DNA from: an uncultured Clostridia bacterium
Lineage (GTDB): Bacteria; Bacillota; Clostridia; TANB77; CAG-508
Length of the DNA stretch: 40,709 nucleotides
Reading direction: 5' to 3'
NCBI GenBank assembly: GCA_947630065.1
Contig: CANRGE010000016.1
Span: 1 to 40,709, forward strand
Under the pieces are notes generated by a model that searched no databases, was not told the DNA's origin, and worked only from the letters and a program-made list of their open reading frames with translations. Position 1 is the first letter of the stretch; each line of letters starts with the position of its first letter. Made by a program: the position numbers and the translations under genes. Shown here piece after piece: positions 35,102-40,709 of this stretch.

Positions 35102-36106
35102 ATGGAAAAATTAGGAAAACAAACTGTAAAATTTAATAATCCAGTAACTATTCTTCAAACTGCAAGCATAGTTGGTCCAAAAGAAGCAGATGGTCCTCTT
35201 GCTCAATATTTTGATAACTGCCTTGAAGATGAATTTTGGGGAGAAAAAACATGGGAAAAGGCTGAAAGTAAAATAATTAAAGAAACTGTTAATTCTGTAA
35301 TAGCAAAATCCAATTTATCTAATTCTGACTTTGATTATTGTTTTGCAGGTGATTTACTTAACCAATGTATTTCTTCAAGTTTTGGTTTACGTGAACTAAA
35401 TATACCTTTTTTAGGTATATTTGGAGCATGTTCAACATTTGTAGAAGCAATGTGTCTTGCTAGTGTTTTTTTAGAAGGTGGTGCTGGAAACAACGCAATA
35501 TGTGCCGCTTCTAGTCACTTTTGTAGTGCTGAAAAGCAATTTAGATTTCCTCTAGAACTTGGAAATCAACGTCCTCAATCTGCTCAATGGACTGTAACTG
35601 GTAGCGGAGCTGCTATACTTTCTAAAAATGGTAGTGGTCCATTTATTACAAATGCAACTTTTGGTAAAATTGTAGATATGGGAATTAAAGATTCTAATAA
35701 TATGGGTGCAGCTATGGCTCCTGCTGCTTTAGATACTCTTCTTACGCATTTTAAAGATACTGGTAGAAACCCTAGTTACTATGATGCTATTATTACAGGT
35801 GATTTAGGTCATGTTGGGAAAGAAATTTTAATAGAACTCGCTCAAACAAAGGGATATAATATAAAATCTAATTATAATGATTGTGGTGTTTTAATTTTTA
35901 ATCAAGCTACTCAAGATACTCACTCTGGCGGTAGTGGTTGTGGTTGTTGTGCTTCTGTGTTTTCTGGTTATTTATATAAAATGCTACAAGAGAAAAAATA
36001 CAAAAAAATATTATTAATGGCAACTGGTGCATTAACAAATGCTACATCTGCTCAACAAGGGGAATCTATACCTGGTATTGCACATGCTGTATCTATAGAA
36101 ATTTAA
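35102..36106 (+). CDS. spoVAD: stage V sporulation protein AD
   Basis: SpoVAD is a thiolase-fold protein that binds dipicolinic acid on the spore inner membrane. The 334-aa product has the markers G-P-K-E-A-D-G-P-L near residue 24, L-G-I-F-G-A-C-S-T near residue 100, A-A-S-S-H-F-C-S-A-E-K-Q-F-R-F-P, Q-W-T-V-T-G-S-G-A and G-G-S-G-C-G-C-C-A-S. An ATG at 35090 is in frame, but the ATG at 35102 follows AATGGAGG and is the start. Middle gene of the operon. Confidence 0.96.
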   Translation: MEKLGKQTVKFNNPVTILQTASIVGPKEADGPLAQYFDNCLEDEFWGEKTWEKAESKIIKETVNSVIAKSNLSNSDFDYCFAGDLLNQCISSSFGLRELNIPFLGIFGACSTFVEAMCLASVFLEGGAGNNAICAASSHFCSAEKQFRFPLELGNQRPQSAQWTVTGSGAAILSKNGSGPFITNATFGKIVDMGIKDSNNMGAAMAPAALDTLLTHFKDTGRNPSYYDAIITGDLGHVGKEILIELAQTKGYNIKSNYNDCGVLIFNQATQDTHSGGSGCGCCASVFSGYLYKMLQEKKYKKILLMATGALTNATSAQQGESIPGIAHAVSIEI

Positions 36107-36118
36107 GGTGGTGATATT

Positions 36119-36505
36119 ATGGAATTTTTTCAAAGTATTGATTGGATGCAAATGTTACGTTGTTTTGTTGTAGGTGGTTTAATCTGTATTATTGGTCAAA
36201 TTTTAATAGATAAAACTAAATTAACACCAGCTAGAATATTAGTTATTTTTGTAACTACAGGTTGCGTTTTAGGAGGTCTTGGCTTATATCAATATTTAGT
36301 TGATTTTGCAGGCTGTGGTGCTACTGTTCCTTTAACTGGTTTTGGTAACTTACTTGCAAAAGGTGCTATAGAAGAAATTGGAAAAAGTGGACTTTTAGGA
36401 GCCTTTATTGGTGGAACAAAAGCCGCTGCTGGTGGTATATCTGCTGCTGTATTCTTTGGTTATATTGCATCACTAATATCTAAACCAAAAATGAAAAAAC
36501 AATAG
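36119..36505 (+). CDS. spoVAE: stage V sporulation protein AE
   Basis: SpoVAE (AEb type) is a small membrane subunit of the dipicolinic acid channel. The 128-aa product has about four membrane helices and family motifs F-V-V-G-G-L-I-C-I-I-G-Q and G-A-T-V-P-L-T-G-F-G-N-L-L-A-K-G. The ATG follows AAGGTGG, 12 nt after spoVAD. Its last codons (M-K-K-Q and stop) lie in a perfect palindromic terminator at 36487-36532. The operon has AC, AD and AE only, the usual clostridial minimum. Confidence 0.95.
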   Translation: MEFFQSIDWMQMLRCFVVGGLICIIGQILIDKTKLTPARILVIFVTTGCVLGGLGLYQYLVDFAGCGATVPLTGFGNLLAKGAIEEIGKSGLLGAFIGGTKAAAGGISAAVFFGYIASLISKPKMKKQ

Positions 36506-36532
36506 CAAAATTGCTATTGTTTTTTCATTTTT
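36487..36532. terminator. 22-bp perfect bidirectional terminator
   Basis: 36487-36508 is the exact reverse complement of 36511-36532, with a 2-nt loop. It covers the spoVAE 3' end and touches the stop of the convergent surface-protein gene. Confidence 0.85.
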
Positions 36533-37710
36533 TAATTATTTATAGGTATTTCTATACCATATAATACTATGCTTGTTACACTCGCATATGAATTTTCCCA
36601 GTGCTTATCATTTCCATTAAGATAAATTTGTATGTAATTTATATCCTTATCTTGGAAATTAATAGTTATCAGATGATTTCCGTTACCAGTTACTTGTTGT
36701 GAATCAGCTGTTCCATCATTGTATACTATACTCAAAGTACCATAGGCAGTTGTTCCTCCTCCAGAAGCATATGTATAAATATTTACAGCTATGCTTTTTG
36801 CTTTATACTTTAAATCATTCAATCTAAACGTTCCTGCCCATGATCCAGCTCCTGCTGAATGTCCAGCTTGAAAATTTCCAACAGAAAATGCACTATCTGG
36901 GCTACTATTATATGCTGTAAATCCATATTCTTGTAAATTTCCTTGATTCCTTACTTTTACATCATTAAATACATCACATTTATAAGTTAAATCAGTTGGG
37001 GTATCAAATTCTATTTTATTTATTAATGTATTACCTGCTTTATCAACTTGTTTTGCGTAAATTGGTACTTTTGCTGTACCTCTTATTATATCATTTATGT
37101 CTATATCTGAATAATTAAGTGTAATCGTATCTGTATAATTTACCCATTCTCTTGTTGGACCTATTTTATAAAAATAACTTATTTCCTCTGCAACAGGTTT
37201 AAAATTTATAGTAAAACGTTTTAATTGTTCTGTTGTTTCTGCAATTTCAATATTAGTCACATCGTCTAAATATTTATGGTATTTATCTTCTTCCATCCTT
37301 AATACTTCTATATTTTTATTTCCTTGTACAATTACCTCAAATTGGTACTCTTCGTCTATTTTCGTTATTCTATCTATATTTATTGCCGTTTTATTATTGC
37401 AATATAAAATTATCTCTTCCCCTTCATTATTTATATAATTTATTTGTTCTATTCCGTTATCATTTTTTATTTCTATTATAGTTTTTAAATCATCTGTCGT
37501 ATTATCATATACATATGGTGTAATGGTTGTACCATTTTCTGTTGTTTGTTTTCCTATAGATTGTATTCTTTTTATTAAATTTATATTATAGTTTTTGTCA
37601 GTTAAAAATAATATAACAATAGCTAAAATAGACATGATAACTAATAAAAATACTATTTTTATTAGTTTACTGTTTGCTTTTGCTGATTCAATATTTTTAT
37701 CATTTTTCAT
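36532..37710 (-). CDS. membrane-anchored surface protein, paralogue 1 (no AC tract)
   Basis: First of three tandem paralogues. The 392-aa protein has a short basic cytoplasmic start (M-K-N-D-K-N-I-E-S-A), one membrane helix (about 17-36), no cleavage site, and a large extracytoplasmic part. It contains an I-Y-A-K-Q-V-D-K-A-G-N-T segment, typical of Ig-like repeats in surface proteins, and a C-terminal beta-rich domain with G-N-F-Q-A-G-H and ending Y-G-I-E-I-P-I-N-N. The DNA has AGCAAAAGCAAAC where paralogues 2 and 3 have an AC tract, so this copy is permanently in frame. Function unknown; adhesion or carbohydrate binding is a guess. Confidence 0.8.
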   Translation of the reverse strand: MKNDKNIESAKANSKLIKIVFLLVIMSILAIVILFLTDKNYNINLIKRIQSIGKQTTENGTTITPYVYDNTTDDLKTIIEIKNDNGIEQINYINNEGEEIILYCNNKTAINIDRITKIDEEYQFEVIVQGNKNIEVLRMEEDKYHKYLDDVTNIEIAETTEQLKRFTINFKPVAEEISYFYKIGPTREWVNYTDTITLNYSDIDINDIIRGTAKVPIYAKQVDKAGNTLINKIEFDTPTDLTYKCDVFNDVKVRNQGNLQEYGFTAYNSSPDSAFSVGNFQAGHSAGAGSWAGTFRLNDLKYKAKSIAVNIYTYASGGGTTAYGTLSIVYNDGTADSQQVTGNGNHLITINFQDKDINYIQIYLNGNDKHWENSYASVTSIVLYGIEIPINN

Positions 37711-37751
37711 TTGTTCTCCCTTTCTTTTATTTATTTTTCTATCATATAGCT

Positions 37752-37800
37752 AGCCTTCGAAGAACGGCATTTTTGGGACATGTCTTTGAAGACATTTTTT
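37752..37800. repeat. degenerate type B fragment upstream of paralogue 1
   Basis: GCTAGCCTTCGAAGAACGG followed by GTCTTTGAAGACATTTTT resembles the ends of type B elements but lacks the GGGCGATT arms. The similar fragment at 39411-39470 lies at the same place before paralogue 2, so the flank was duplicated with the gene. Confidence 0.45.
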
Positions 37801-37936
37801 TACTTTTCTATTAACAAAACATAGTTAGTCTACATTTATTGTGCTCATCTACTGCATATATTATCTATTTTTTATATTTAAATTATATATTTTTATTATT
37901 TTGTTGTCAATAGATTAAAGTTGATTATGAACAAGA

Positions 37937-37985
37937 AAAGATAGTTTTCAAAATGTTTCCATTTCATTAACTATCTTTTTTATTT
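37937..37985 (-). terminator. terminator after the rplT fragment
   Basis: AAAGATAGTT and AACTATCTTT pair around about 20 nt, overlapping the end of the rplT fragment. It seems to have been carried along with it. Confidence 0.5.
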
Positions 37986-38089
37986 ATGCATTTTTTTGCC
38001 ATTTCAGCTATTTTTGCAAATGCTTCTGCATCTGTTACTGCTATTTCTGCTAACATTTTTCTATTTATTGTAGCATTAGTAAAATGCAT
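37967..38089 (-). pseudogene. 3' fragment of rplT (ribosomal protein L20)
   Basis: The frame reads M-H-F-T-N-A, then T-I-N-R-K-M-L-A-E-I-A-V-T-D-A-E-A-F, then A-K-I-A-E-M-A-K-K and a stop after C-I-N-K-K-D-S. This is the C-terminal end of L20, which has V-N-R-K-M-L-A-D-L-A-V-N-D in Bacillus. The N-terminal two thirds of L20 are missing. It lies between two surface paralogues with its own terminator-like hairpin and no ribosomal neighbours, so it is a misplaced piece of the gene. The intact copy must be elsewhere. Confidence 0.8.
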
Positions 38090-38130
38090 CTTACATCACT
38101 AATATCCAAAACATGGTTTAGATATTCTAT

Positions 38131-39365
<1,235 letters not shown>

Positions 39366-39410
39366 TTGTTTATTTCTCCTTTTATTTATTTTTTTTATTA
39401 TATAGCTAGC

Positions 39411-39470
39411 CTTCGTAGAGCGGGCGATTAAAATCGCCCCTACATTTGTTGTGCAAGTCTTTGAAGATAT
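39411..39470. repeat. partial type B element upstream of paralogue 2
   Basis: GCTAGCCTTCGTAGAGCGGG is followed by the arm CGGGCGATTAAAATCGCCCC and TACATTTGTTGTGCAAGTCTTTG. Only one arm of the element is present. It lies in the 146-bp gap between paralogues 3 and 2. Confidence 0.6.
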
Positions 39471-39511
39471 TATTTATTTTTTTATATTTATAAATTATAT
39501 ATTTTCATTAT

Positions 39512-40709
<1,198 letters not shown>

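Overview
The window is AT-rich (roughly 70-75% A+T by eye) chromosomal DNA of a spore-forming, low-GC Gram-positive bacterium, most likely an uncultured gut-type member of Clostridia. The evidence is strong AGGAGG ribosome sites, sigma-A-type promoters, a LexA/Obg/RNase J housekeeping set, and a spoVAC-spoVAD-spoVAE operon. The taxon is an inference from gene content. There are no rRNA or tRNA genes and no CRISPR array.

Layout. 1-1.2 kb: rplM-rpsI on the plus strand with a structured leader. 1.2-2.1 kb: decayed ground with small relic genes and a repeat. 2.1-7.1 kb (minus): lexA, trpS-obg, rplU-rpmA and an AlkD-type DNA repair gene. 7.2-8.2 kb (plus): a TVP38-family membrane protein behind a possible leader peptide. 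8.4-12.3 kb (minus): a compact four-gene accessory operon with a tandem AAA+ ATPase (unusual Walker B), two unrecognised proteins and a DnaB-derived protein without a P-loop. 12.5-20.3 kb: ldh, a frameshifted PAP2 phosphatase, a CPA2 antiporter, a DUF951 protein, gltX, a RhuM-Fic/Doc fusion and RNase J with a leader of about 330 nt. 21-22 kb: a broken pilin gene and repeats. 22.1-32.7 kb (minus): an apparently complete type IV pilus operon (PilM-PilN fusion, PilO, PilP-like, 76-aa pilin, PilD, two pseudopilins, PilB, PilT, PilC) followed by a ROK kinase and a small unknown gene. 32.9-34.2 kb: rsmB. 34.3-36.5 kb (plus): dodecin-like gene and spoVAC-AD-AE. 36.5-40.7 kb (minus): three tandem paralogues of a membrane-anchored surface protein.

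The most notable system is a set of (AC)n dinucleotide tracts placed just after the start codon. Two of the three surface paralogues, and a distant pilin gene, begin with the same short leader (M-K-N-x-K-N-V-x-x-V) followed by a Thr-His repeat encoded by the tract. Tract length sets the reading frame. By direct count copy 3 (43 nt) is in frame, copy 2 (33 nt) is out of frame and the pilin (34 nt) is out of frame; copy 1 has no tract and is always open. This looks like slipped-strand phase variation of surface proteins, with a leader cassette shared by unrelated genes.

Other structure: five copies of a roughly 167-bp element that folds into three hairpins (type A); two full copies of a roughly 190-bp inverted-repeat element (type B) whose arms differ by a compensatory pair of changes; a misplaced 3' fragment of rplT; and several perfect palindromic terminators that also encode the C-termini of flanking genes.
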